Assembly (NCBI GenBank): GCA_023423415.1
Contig: JAFAFP010000209.1
Coordinates: forward strand, 1 to 18,684
DNA length: 18,684 nucleotides
Source of the DNA: Pseudomonadota bacterium
GTDB taxonomy: Bacteria; Pseudomonadota; Alphaproteobacteria; Rhizobiales; Xanthobacteraceae
Direction of reading: 5' to 3'
Notes under the pieces: model-generated
Databases searched by the model: none
What the model was told of the DNA's origin: nothing
The model's input: only the letters and a program-made list of their open reading frames with translations
Program-made: the position numbers and the translations under genes
Shown: positions 1 through 5,857 of the stretch, piece after piece
How positions within the stretch are numbered: the stretch's first letter is position 1
How the letters are laid out: every line of letters begins with the position of its first letter

Positions 1-1
1 T

Positions 2-25
2 GCGGCGGACCATTCGGCCCGCCGC
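2..25 (-). terminator. Strong hairpin after the MBOAT operon, possible terminator
   Basis: Positions 2-11 pair with 16-25 around the loop ATTC. Read on the minus strand, the only irregular pair is G-U, so that RNA forms an unbroken 10-bp GC-rich stem. On the plus strand the same position is an A-C mismatch, which favours minus-strand use. It lies about 65 nt after the stop of the last minus-strand gene. Any T tract would fall outside the window, so intrinsic termination cannot be confirmed. Confidence 0.45.
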
Positions 26-90
26 CCACTCGATATGCCTGATGGATAGGCGATTTGCAAGCTTCTGCTGCGGCAAAACCTGACATGTTT

Positions 91-1185
91 TTACGGTGTC
101 AGAAGCCTGTAGAAGCCGTCGCCTGACTCCCGCCGGGCGCGGATCGGGCCGCCGATCTCACGTGCGATGTTATGGGCGATTGGCAGGCGATAGTGAAGCG
201 GATCCCAGTAATTGGAGTCCTTCGTCGTCAGCGGCGAGGCGAACCGCCAGTCCGCAACGATCGCACCATGCTTCCTGCCGATCAGGCCGATGCGCTGCTT
301 GCACTCGTCTTCGATCGCCGCGCCGCGGCTGCCGGGCGCCGGCTGGGCGGCAACGTGGACCGGCATGAACACGAGAATCTTCTCGGTGGACGCGGGCAAG
401 TCGGCGAGCGTCGCCTCAAGCCAATCGAGCGCCGGGAACCGAAGCGCGGCGCGTTCGGCCGATGATAGGACGACGGGAGCGCTCGTCGAAGGCGGCTCCC
501 TGCGCCCCGCCGAGCGGATATGGGCGCGCGCCCGCTTCAGATCATACTGCTCCTCGGGCGGCACGAACACTCCGAATCCGTCGTAGCGGACCCGCTCCGG
601 ATAGAGATTGAGCTTGTTGCCCACCATGCGTCCGGCGATTTCCAGTGTGCCGGCGTTCAGAAGGTAGAGGAGGTCGTTCGCCGGGTTGTCGTCGTAGAGC
701 CATTGCGGAAATCCGCGCGGGGTGACCCGCGACCTGTCGGCGTCGCGATCGCACCAGACTGAGTCGATGCCGATAATCAGAACTTTGGGCGGCCCGGCTT
801 TCCAGCCGAAGAAAGACACGACCTCCGCCTGCTCCCACGCGGTCATGGAATCCATCGCCAGATTGGCAAAGCGGGTGCCAAACGCGGCATTGAGAATGGA
901 CGGATCGATGAGGCGGGAGGTGGATGTGCCGACGATGACGGAATCGAACCGTTTGCTGCGGATGATCTGCGGATACATGTAGCGCTGGCTGATGCTGACG
1001 ATGCGCCGCTCCATCGGCAGCGAAAACGGTACGACATCGTAGGGATCGACCAGAACGACGAACAGGTAGAGCGAGCCAACGCCGCCAACGAAGATCGCCA
1101 TGAACCACGTGCAGAAGCGGCGCCACTCCGATCCTTGTGTCACTCCTTTAGACGGAGGCTGTTCGATGGACGGAAACTGTTCCAT
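91..1185 (-). CDS. Membrane-anchored SGNH-like partner of the adjacent MBOAT acyltransferase
   Basis: This 364-aa protein has a short cytoplasmic start, one membrane segment at about residues 25-46, and a large domain probably on the periplasmic side. A GTSTSRL motif at residues 86-92 resembles block I of SGNH/GDSL hydrolases, with S88 or S90 as possible nucleophile, and WDPLHYR at 327-333 supplies a D-x-x-H pair (D328, H331). The same arrangement is known in AlgJ/AlgX- and DltD-like proteins, which work with MBOAT proteins to acylate extracellular polymers. The ATG lies 3 bp after the stop of the MBOAT gene, so the two are probably co-transcribed and translationally coupled. No strong ribosome binding site is visible, which also fits coupling. 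The function is inferred from motifs and context, and the acceptor molecule is unknown. Confidence 0.75.
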   Translation of the reverse strand: MEQFPSIEQPPSKGVTQGSEWRRFCTWFMAIFVGGVGSLYLFVVLVDPYDVVPFSLPMERRIVSISQRYMYPQIIRSKRFDSVIVGTSTSRLIDPSILNAAFGTRFANLAMDSMTAWEQAEVVSFFGWKAGPPKVLIIGIDSVWCDRDADRSRVTPRGFPQWLYDDNPANDLLYLLNAGTLEIAGRMVGNKLNLYPERVRYDGFGVFVPPEEQYDLKRARAHIRSAGRREPPSTSAPVVLSSAERAALRFPALDWLEATLADLPASTEKILVFMPVHVAAQPAPGSRGAAIEDECKQRIGLIGRKHGAIVADWRFASPLTTKDSNYWDPLHYRLPIAHNIAREIGGPIRARRESGDGFYRLLTP

Positions 1186-1188
1186 GGC

Positions 1189-2559
1189 TCAGAATTGGAA
1201 ATAAATGAAGTTGAGCGGGGCGCCGCGTCCGACCTCGAGTACGCAGTAGATTGACAGGCTTGCTGCAGCCACGGCCATCCACGGTTGCGGTTTGGTGAAG
1301 CGATCGATGATCTCGTGGGCGGACGGTACGAGTGCCGAAACCGCAGCTGACACCATGAGGAGCGTCCCGCCGGTGAAGCTTCCGCCAAATCCGTTTGCGC
1401 CCGTCATCGCGAGCAGTACGGCCTTCGCGGTCCCGAAATCAGACGCGCGGAAGATCACCCAGCCGACAATCACGAACAGCATCGTTATCGCCCAGGCGAC
1501 GGGAGCGGGGAGTGGCCGTTGAAGATTTTGCCAGCCGTGACACAGCATCAGCCCGACGCCGTGCCAAACACCCCAAACAATGAAGGTCCAGCCGGCCCCA
1601 TGCCAAAGGCCGCACGTGAACATCGTCGCCAGGGTCGCAAAGGCAAATCGCGGAAAGCCCTTTCGGCTGCCACCAAGCGGGATGTAAAGATAATCGCGCA
1701 GAAAGATTGATAGCGAGATATGCCATCGGCGCCAGAAGTCGCGCAAACTCGTTGCAAGATAGGGGCGGCGGAAATTCTCCGGAAGCGTCAGTCCGAACAA
1801 AAGCGCGATTCCGATCGCCATTTCCGTGTAAGCCGAGAAATCCAGAAATAGTTGAAAGCTGAAGCCAAGCGCCGCGTTCCACGCCTCGGCAAAGCTCAAG
1901 ACGGTTTCGCCCGCACGTTTGAACAGCGGGTCGACGATCGGGCCGAGTTTGTCAGCCAGCAAAACCTTCTTCGCGAAGCCGAGCGTGAGCAGCGTGAGGC
2001 CGATGCCGATCCGGCGAGGCAAAACGTCGCGCCACGGGTCCAGTGCGAATTGCGGAATGAGTTCGTTGTGACGAACGATCGGGCCGGCGATCAGATGCGG
2101 GAAGACGATGACGAATAGCGCGAATGGCCGATACGGATAGATCGGCGCATCCTTTCGCATCCGGTCGACGAGGTAGGAGATCAACTGGAAAGAGAAAAAG
2201 CTGATGCCGATCGGCAGAATGATGTCGGCGCGCGGCAGGCCCAGGCCGATGGCAGCTTCGACATTCGATACAAGGAAGTCGAGATACTTGAATGTCGCGA
2301 GCGACGCCAGATTCAGAACGACGCCCAGCACCAGCGGCCATCGGGCTTTCAGGCGGGCATGCAGCAAGGCCAGCAGCCATGTCGCCGTCACTTGTCCGAC
2401 GAGAAGTGGAATGAACCGCACGTCCCACCAGCCGTAAAACACCAGCGAAGCCGCCAGCAAGGTCCATTGCCGCGCGGCCGCCGATTGGCCGACGGCGTAG
2501 TAGACCAGCACCGTGAGGGGTAAAAAAACCAGAAGAAAAACTTGAGATTGAAAAAGCAT
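1189..2559 (-). CDS. MBOAT-family O-acyltransferase (AlgI/DltB type)
   Basis: This 456-aa multi-pass membrane protein belongs to the membrane-bound O-acyltransferase family, which moves acyl groups, often acetyl, across the inner membrane to a partner that modifies a polysaccharide or other polymer. Family signatures are clear: FPHLIAGPIVRH near residues 153-164, DFSAYTEMAIG at 240-250, NFRRPY at 262-267, DFWRRWHISLS at 274-284, and LWHGAGW at 318-324. H320 in that last motif is the expected conserved catalytic histidine, and H280 is a second conserved histidine. Length and the FIYFQF end fit a complete AlgI-like protein. The ATG has a weak GGAAA-type binding site upstream. It is the first gene of a two-gene minus-strand operon with the SGNH-like protein. 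No polysaccharide synthesis genes lie in the window, so the substrate cannot be named. Confidence 0.92.
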   Translation of the reverse strand: MLFQSQVFLLVFLPLTVLVYYAVGQSAAARQWTLLAASLVFYGWWDVRFIPLLVGQVTATWLLALLHARLKARWPLVLGVVLNLASLATFKYLDFLVSNVEAAIGLGLPRADIILPIGISFFSFQLISYLVDRMRKDAPIYPYRPFALFVIVFPHLIAGPIVRHNELIPQFALDPWRDVLPRRIGIGLTLLTLGFAKKVLLADKLGPIVDPLFKRAGETVLSFAEAWNAALGFSFQLFLDFSAYTEMAIGIALLFGLTLPENFRRPYLATSLRDFWRRWHISLSIFLRDYLYIPLGGSRKGFPRFAFATLATMFTCGLWHGAGWTFIVWGVWHGVGLMLCHGWQNLQRPLPAPVAWAITMLFVIVGWVIFRASDFGTAKAVLLAMTGANGFGGSFTGGTLLMVSAAVSALVPSAHEIIDRFTKPQPWMAVAAASLSIYCVLEVGRGAPLNFIYFQF

Positions 2560-3050
2560 GCAGTTTCCGGTTGCCGAGCCCCTGAAGGCACCGAAAGAAA
2601 TCGATCACGGTGGTATTGTAGGCTTGGCGATATTTCCAGCAAGGCGTCCGCGGCAGCGGTGCTGGAAGACGCCGGTATGGCAGAACTTCTCTCGCTTTAT
2701 TCCAGTCGCAAGGGTACTCCACTCCCACTGGCGACGAATGAGGGGCTCGGGATTGAGACTGGGCGGGAAGCGTAGGGGTCAGGGCACCGTTGGGGTGTGC
2801 CAGTAGTCCTCAACGCATTGAAATCATTGGTTGAATCTGTCGACTAACGCGCCATTTCGTCGAGGTCGGCCGGCCGGCTGGCTGAAATCTTGATTTCCGG
2901 TGGCTTTCGCAGTAGTTAAGCCGCTTCGCTCAGCGGCCCGGCAACGGACTTCCGCGGCGAAGAGCATCCGACAACGAGGGCTCAAGTCGGCTCGTTCCTT
3001 GGAAATGGGATCGGGCCACGAAAAAGCTCGTTTGAACACCGGCAAGGTCG
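2560..3050. other. Non-coding stretch between the MBOAT operon and secE
   Basis: No reading frame here looks like a real protein on either strand. Apart from the minus-strand promoter candidate near 2615-2642, there is a small hairpin (GGCAC 2783-2787 with GTGCC 2797-2801). A possible but poor plus-strand promoter pair lies near 2818-2847 (TTGAAA and GACTAA, 18 bases apart). I searched for a tRNA, especially tRNA-Trp, which often precedes secE, and found no cloverleaf or CCA-anticodon stem. The secE promoter must lie here, but I cannot place it with confidence. Confidence 0.5.
2615..2642 (-). promoter_or_regulatory. Candidate sigma-70-type promoter for the MBOAT operon
   Basis: On the minus strand TTGCTG (2637-2642) is followed after 16 bases by TACAAT (2615-2620). 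The -10 matches TATAAT at five of six positions and the -35 matches TTGACA at four of six. The start of transcription would fall near 2608, giving a leader of about 50 nt before the ATG at 2559. This was found by eye and has no experimental support. Confidence 0.45.
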
Positions 3051-3248
3051 ATGGCGAAGTTCAGTCCGTTCAAGTTCCTGCAGGAAGTGCGCGCCGAGAC
3101 CGAAAAGGTCACGTGGCCATCCCGTCGCGAGACGGCCATTACCACCGCCATGGTGTTCGTCATGGTTGCGGTATCGGCGATCTTCTTTCTGCTGGCCGAT
3201 CAGGCAATTCGCCTGTTCATCACGACGATTCTCGGTCTGGCGCGCTGA
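3051..3248 (+). CDS. secE: Preprotein translocase subunit SecE
   Basis: This 65-aa protein is the short, single-membrane-segment form of SecE, the subunit that clamps SecY in the inner-membrane protein export channel. The amphipathic N-terminal half carries the conserved EVRAETEKVTWPSRRET stretch (about residues 12-28). It is followed by one hydrophobic segment at about residues 31-60. Most bacteria outside the enterics have this short type rather than the three-segment E. coli form. The ATG is preceded by only a weak AAGG. The next gene is nusG, 60 bp downstream, the standard secE-nusG pairing, and both are probably on one transcript. Confidence 0.96.
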   Translation: MAKFSPFKFLQEVRAETEKVTWPSRRETAITTAMVFVMVAVSAIFFLLADQAIRLFITTILGLAR

Positions 3249-3308
3249 CTTTCGCTGCTGAAAAAAGATTTTAGAGAACTCTGACCGAAAGACTTTGGAA
3301 GAAGAGAT

Positions 3309-3842
3309 ATGGCCAAGCGCTGGTATATCGTTCACGCCTACTCGAATTTCGAGAACAAGGTCGCTGAGTCCATTCGCGAGCAGGCCAAGCAGCGCGGCCT
3401 GACCGAGCAGTTCGAGGAAGTGCTGGTCCCGAAGGAAAAGGTCACCGAAGTGCGCCGCGGCCGCAAGGTCGATACCGAGCGCAAGTTCTTCCCGGGCTAT
3501 GTGCTGGTGAAGGTCGATCTGACCGACGAGGCTTATCACCTGATCAAGAATACCCCGAAGGTCACGGGCTTTCTTGGTGCGGACAACAAGCCGATGCCGA
3601 TCTCGGATGCCGAGGCGGGCCGTTTGCTGCAGCAGGTGCAGGAAGGAATTGATCGTCCGAAGCCGTCGATGTCGTTCGAAGTCGGCGAACAGGTCCGTGT
3701 GTCCGATGGTCCGTTTGCGTCGTTCAACGGCGTGGTGGAAGAAGTGGACGAGGATCGTGCCCGCGTGAAGGTCGCAGTGTCGATCTTCGGTCGCGCGACA
3801 CCTGTCGAACTCGAGTTCGGACAGGTGGAGAAGGTTGCGTAA
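3309..3842 (+). CDS. nusG: Transcription termination/antitermination factor NusG
   Basis: This 177-aa protein is a full-length NusG, which binds RNA polymerase during elongation, helps Rho-dependent termination, and links transcription to the leading ribosome. The N-terminal NGN domain runs from about residue 3 to 110, with the typical KRWYIVHAYSNFE start and KFFPGYVLVK core. The C-terminal KOW domain occupies about 122-175, with FNGVVEEVDEDRARVKV as the KOW motif. GGAAGAAG lies at good spacing before the ATG. The neighbours are secE upstream and rplK downstream. The downstream spacer is unusually long (191 bp) and holds a palindromic repeat and a structured leader. Confidence 0.98.
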   Translation: MAKRWYIVHAYSNFENKVAESIREQAKQRGLTEQFEEVLVPKEKVTEVRRGRKVDTERKFFPGYVLVKVDLTDEAYHLIKNTPKVTGFLGADNKPMPISDAEAGRLLQQVQEGIDRPKPSMSFEVGEQVRVSDGPFASFNGVVEEVDEDRARVKVAVSIFGRATPVELEFGQVEKVA

Positions 3843-3845
3843 TTT

Positions 3846-3921
3846 GTCATGCCCGGGTTTGCCGGGCATCCATCGTAAGGCTCTTTCGTAAGATGGATCG
3901 CCGGGGCAGCCCGGCGATGAT
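3846..3921. repeat. Mosaic palindromic repeat (REP-like) between nusG and rplK
   Basis: The element has three nested pairings. ATGCCCGG (3849-3856) pairs with CCGGGCAT (3862-3869). ATCCATC (3868-3874) pairs with GATGGAT (3892-3898), slightly overlapping the first. CGCCGGG (3899-3905) pairs with CCCGGCG (3910-3916). The overall plan, two GC-rich hairpins flanking a CATCC...GGATG arm, matches from memory a palindromic repeat scattered between genes in Bradyrhizobium and Rhodopseudomonas genomes. It has no T tract, so it is not a classical terminator. It may instead stabilise or process the transcript. Confidence 0.75.
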
Positions 3922-3940
3922 GGAGAAAGAAAGAGCAAGC

Positions 3941-3994
3941 ACCGTGGGAGGTGAGGGCGGCCGCCAACCGTCCAACAACTGCACCACGGCACCT
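3941..3994 (+). promoter_or_regulatory. Candidate rplK leader structure (L1-type autoregulation)
   Basis: CCGTGG (3942-3947) can pair with CCACGG (3984-3989), and AGGTG (3949-3953) can alternatively pair with CACCT (3990-3994). The self-complementary GGCGGCCGCC (3956-3965) lies between them. The structure ends about 40 nt before the rplK ATG. In other bacteria protein L1 represses the rplK-rplA message by binding a leader that mimics its 23S rRNA site. Position and structure fit such a leader, but I cannot show an L1-binding motif from sequence alone. Confidence 0.35.
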
Positions 3995-4033
3995 GAACCG
4001 GGCCGGCAACGGCTCAAACAACAGGAGTAATGC

Positions 4034-4465
4034 ATGGCAAAGAAGATTACCGGCTATGTGAAATTGCAGGTGCCGGCCGGCGCCGCCAATCCGTCGCCGC
4101 CGATCGGCCCCGCGCTTGGCCAGCGCGGTCTGAACATCATGGAATTCTGCAAGGCTTTTAACGCGCAGACCGCCAAGCTCGAAAAGAACATGCCGATCCC
4201 GGTCACCATCACGGTGTATCAGGACCGCTCGTTCACCTTCGAGATGAAGCAGGCGCCCGTGTCCTACTTCATCAAGAAGGCCGTCAAGATCGACAAGGGC
4301 TCGAAGGCTCCGGGTCGCGACAAGGCCGGCAAGATCACGCAGGCGCAGATCAAGGAAATCGCCGAGCAGAAGATGAAGGATCTGAACTGCGACACCGTCG
4401 AGGCCGCAGCGAAGATGATCGCAGGCTCCGCCCGTTCGATGGGCATCGAAGTGGTGGGAGGCTGA
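4034..4465 (+). CDS. rplK: 50S ribosomal protein L11
   Basis: This 143-aa protein is L11, which binds the GTPase-associated region of 23S rRNA at the base of the L10/L12 stalk and is needed for RelA activation during starvation. The N-terminal domain has the family motif NPSPPIGPALGQRGLNIMEF (about residues 18-37). The C-terminal RNA-binding domain ends in SARSMGIEV. Length is standard. AGGAG lies at good spacing before the ATG. The rplA start follows 2 bp after the stop, so the pair is translationally coupled. Confidence 0.98.
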   Translation: MAKKITGYVKLQVPAGAANPSPPIGPALGQRGLNIMEFCKAFNAQTAKLEKNMPIPVTITVYQDRSFTFEMKQAPVSYFIKKAVKIDKGSKAPGRDKAGKITQAQIKEIAEQKMKDLNCDTVEAAAKMIAGSARSMGIEVVGG

Positions 4466-4467
4466 TC

Positions 4468-5166
4468 ATGGCTTTTGTAGGCAAGCGCGCGAAGAAGATC
4501 AGCGAAGGCATCGATCGCAACAAGCTCTACACGCTCGATGAAGCCGTGAAGATGATCAAGGACCGCGCCCAGGCGAAGTTCGACGAGACCATCGAAGTGG
4601 CGATGAATCTCGGCGTCGATCCGCGTCACGCCGATCAGATGGTGCGTGGCGTCGTCACGCTGCCGAGCGGCTCGGGCCGCACCCAGCGCGTGGGCGTGTT
4701 CGCACGCGGCGCGAAGGCGGATGAGGCGAAGGCTGCCGGCGCCGATGTTGTCGGTGCGGAAGATCTGTTCGAAAAGGTCAACAACGGCGAGATCAATTTC
4801 GATCGTTGTATCGCGACCCCGGACATGATGCCGTTGGTCGGCCGTCTTGGTAAGGTGCTCGGCCCGCGCGGCATGATGCCGAACCCGAAGGTTGGCACTG
4901 TGACCATGGACATCGCCAACGCCGTGAAGGGCGCCAAGGGCGGTTCGGTCGAGTTCCGCGTCGAGAAGGCGGGCATTGTTCAGGCTGGCGTCGGCAAGGC
5001 GTCGTTTGCGGCCGATGCGCTCGTTGCGAACATCAAGGCGTTCGCCGATGCCGTGCAGAAGGCGAAGCCGGCTGGTGCCAAGGGTACCTACGTGCAGAAG
5101 GTATCGTTGTCGTCGACGATGGGCCCGGGCGTGAAGATCGAACCAAACACGGTTCTCGGCAGCTGA
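4468..5166 (+). CDS. rplA: 50S ribosomal protein L1
   Basis: This 232-aa protein is L1, which forms the L1 stalk that helps eject the deacylated tRNA and which typically represses its own operon. The signature GKVLGPRGMMPNPKVGTV is near residues 129-146, and the protein is of normal length. A GGGAGG binding site lies in the last codons of rplK. It is the last gene of this transcription unit, since a strong terminator follows 27 bp after the stop. The usual next gene, rplJ, lies 5.5 kb further on, after unrelated genes. Confidence 0.98.
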   Translation: MAFVGKRAKKISEGIDRNKLYTLDEAVKMIKDRAQAKFDETIEVAMNLGVDPRHADQMVRGVVTLPSGSGRTQRVGVFARGAKADEAKAAGADVVGAEDLFEKVNNGEINFDRCIATPDMMPLVGRLGKVLGPRGMMPNPKVGTVTMDIANAVKGAKGGSVEFRVEKAGIVQAGVGKASFAADALVANIKAFADAVQKAKPAGAKGTYVQKVSLSSTMGPGVKIEPNTVLGS

Positions 5167-5192
5167 TATTGCGATCAAGTGGAACGGAAAAA

Positions 5193-5218
5193 ACCCGGCA
5201 GAGATGCCGGGTTTTTTT
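5193..5218 (+). terminator. Intrinsic terminator after rplA
   Basis: ACCCGGCA (5193-5200) and TGCCGGGT (5205-5212) form a perfect 8-bp stem with loop GAGA, followed directly by a run of T to 5218. An A run lies just upstream, so the element could also act on the other strand. It cleanly ends the secE-nusG-rplK-rplA unit. Confidence 0.95.
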
Positions 5219-5389
5219 ATGCGGAAGAACGATGGTTTTTCTCGATGTGAGTTTATCCCGACGGTCCGCACAATTTGCGTGAAAACCAAAATCTAATCCG
5301 CAAGGCGTCAGATTTTTTCTCAATGCTCTGGCGATTTGAGGACCGCTGTCTACATCCGTTCCAATCAGTCCTGGTTCTGGAGAGAACGC

Positions 5390-5854
5390 ATGGCGGCCTA
5401 CTCGTTGCGGATCAACGGGCAAACTAGAAATGTCGACGTACTGCCTGATACGCCCTTGTTGTGGGTCATCAGGGATGACGCCGGTTTAACGGGAACGAAG
5501 TTCGGGTGCGGGATCGCGCAATGCGGTGCCTGCACGATCTTCGTGGATGGTAGCCCGACGCGCTCTTGTCAGTTGCTGGTGTCCGATGTCGGCGACAGCG
5601 AGATCACGACCATCGAAGGAATTAACGGCCGGGAGGCTGAAGCGGTGCAGAAGGCTTGGGTTGCACGCGATGTGCCGCAATGCGGCTATTGCCAGTCAGG
5701 CCAGGTCATGAGCGCCGTGGCGCTGTTGCAGGAGAACAAGAAGCCGAGCGACGAGGACATCGACAACGCGATGAGCGGCAATCTCTGCCGCTGCGCAACC
5801 TATGTCCGCATTCGTGCGGCCATCCATGACGCAGCCAAGTCGCTGGAGGGCTGA
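5390..5854 (+). CDS. 2Fe-2S subunit of a molybdenum hydroxylase (IorA type)
   Basis: This 154-aa protein is the small electron-transfer subunit of a two-subunit molybdenum hydroxylase of the isoquinoline 1-oxidoreductase/aldehyde oxidase type. It holds two [2Fe-2S] clusters. The ferredoxin-like N-terminal half binds one through C40, C45, C48 and C60 (motif CGIAQCGAC). The helical C-terminal half binds the second through C98, C101, C133 and C135 (CGYCQSGQ and CRC). All eight ligands are present. I chose the ATG at 5390 because GGAGAG lies 6-7 bases upstream and the protein then starts like its family. A TTG at 5336 would only add a tail unlike the family. The large subunit gene follows 3 bp after the stop. 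The substrate cannot be told from this subunit. Confidence 0.93.
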   Translation: MAAYSLRINGQTRNVDVLPDTPLLWVIRDDAGLTGTKFGCGIAQCGACTIFVDGSPTRSCQLLVSDVGDSEITTIEGINGREAEAVQKAWVARDVPQCGYCQSGQVMSAVALLQENKKPSDEDIDNAMSGNLCRCATYVRIRAAIHDAAKSLEG

Positions 5855-5857
5855 CGC

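Noticed and set aside
1952..2728. A 258-aa minus-strand frame overlapping the MBOAT start and its promoter
   Set aside because: It is in a different frame from a certain MBOAT protein, is rich in Arg/Pro, and would span the candidate promoter.
2542..2775. A 77-aa plus-strand frame in the spacer before secE
   Set aside because: There is no recognisable domain and no good ribosome binding site, and it overlaps the start of the MBOAT gene on the other strand. A decayed gene fragment cannot be excluded.
2775..2860. Possible tRNA remnant (GGTTGAATC resembles a T arm)
   Set aside because: No acceptor, anticodon or D stem can be drawn around it.
2982..3992. A 336-aa minus-strand frame across secE and nusG
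   Set aside because: It overlaps two certain genes and the palindromic repeat and shows no domain.
4264..5289. A 341-aa minus-strand frame opposite rplK, rplA and the terminator
   Set aside because: It runs through a textbook terminator and two ribosomal protein genes and is a composition shadow.
5336..5389. TTG start giving the IorA-type subunit 18 more residues
   Set aside because: The ATG at 5390 has a good GGAGAG site, and the family normally begins close to the ferredoxin-like fold.
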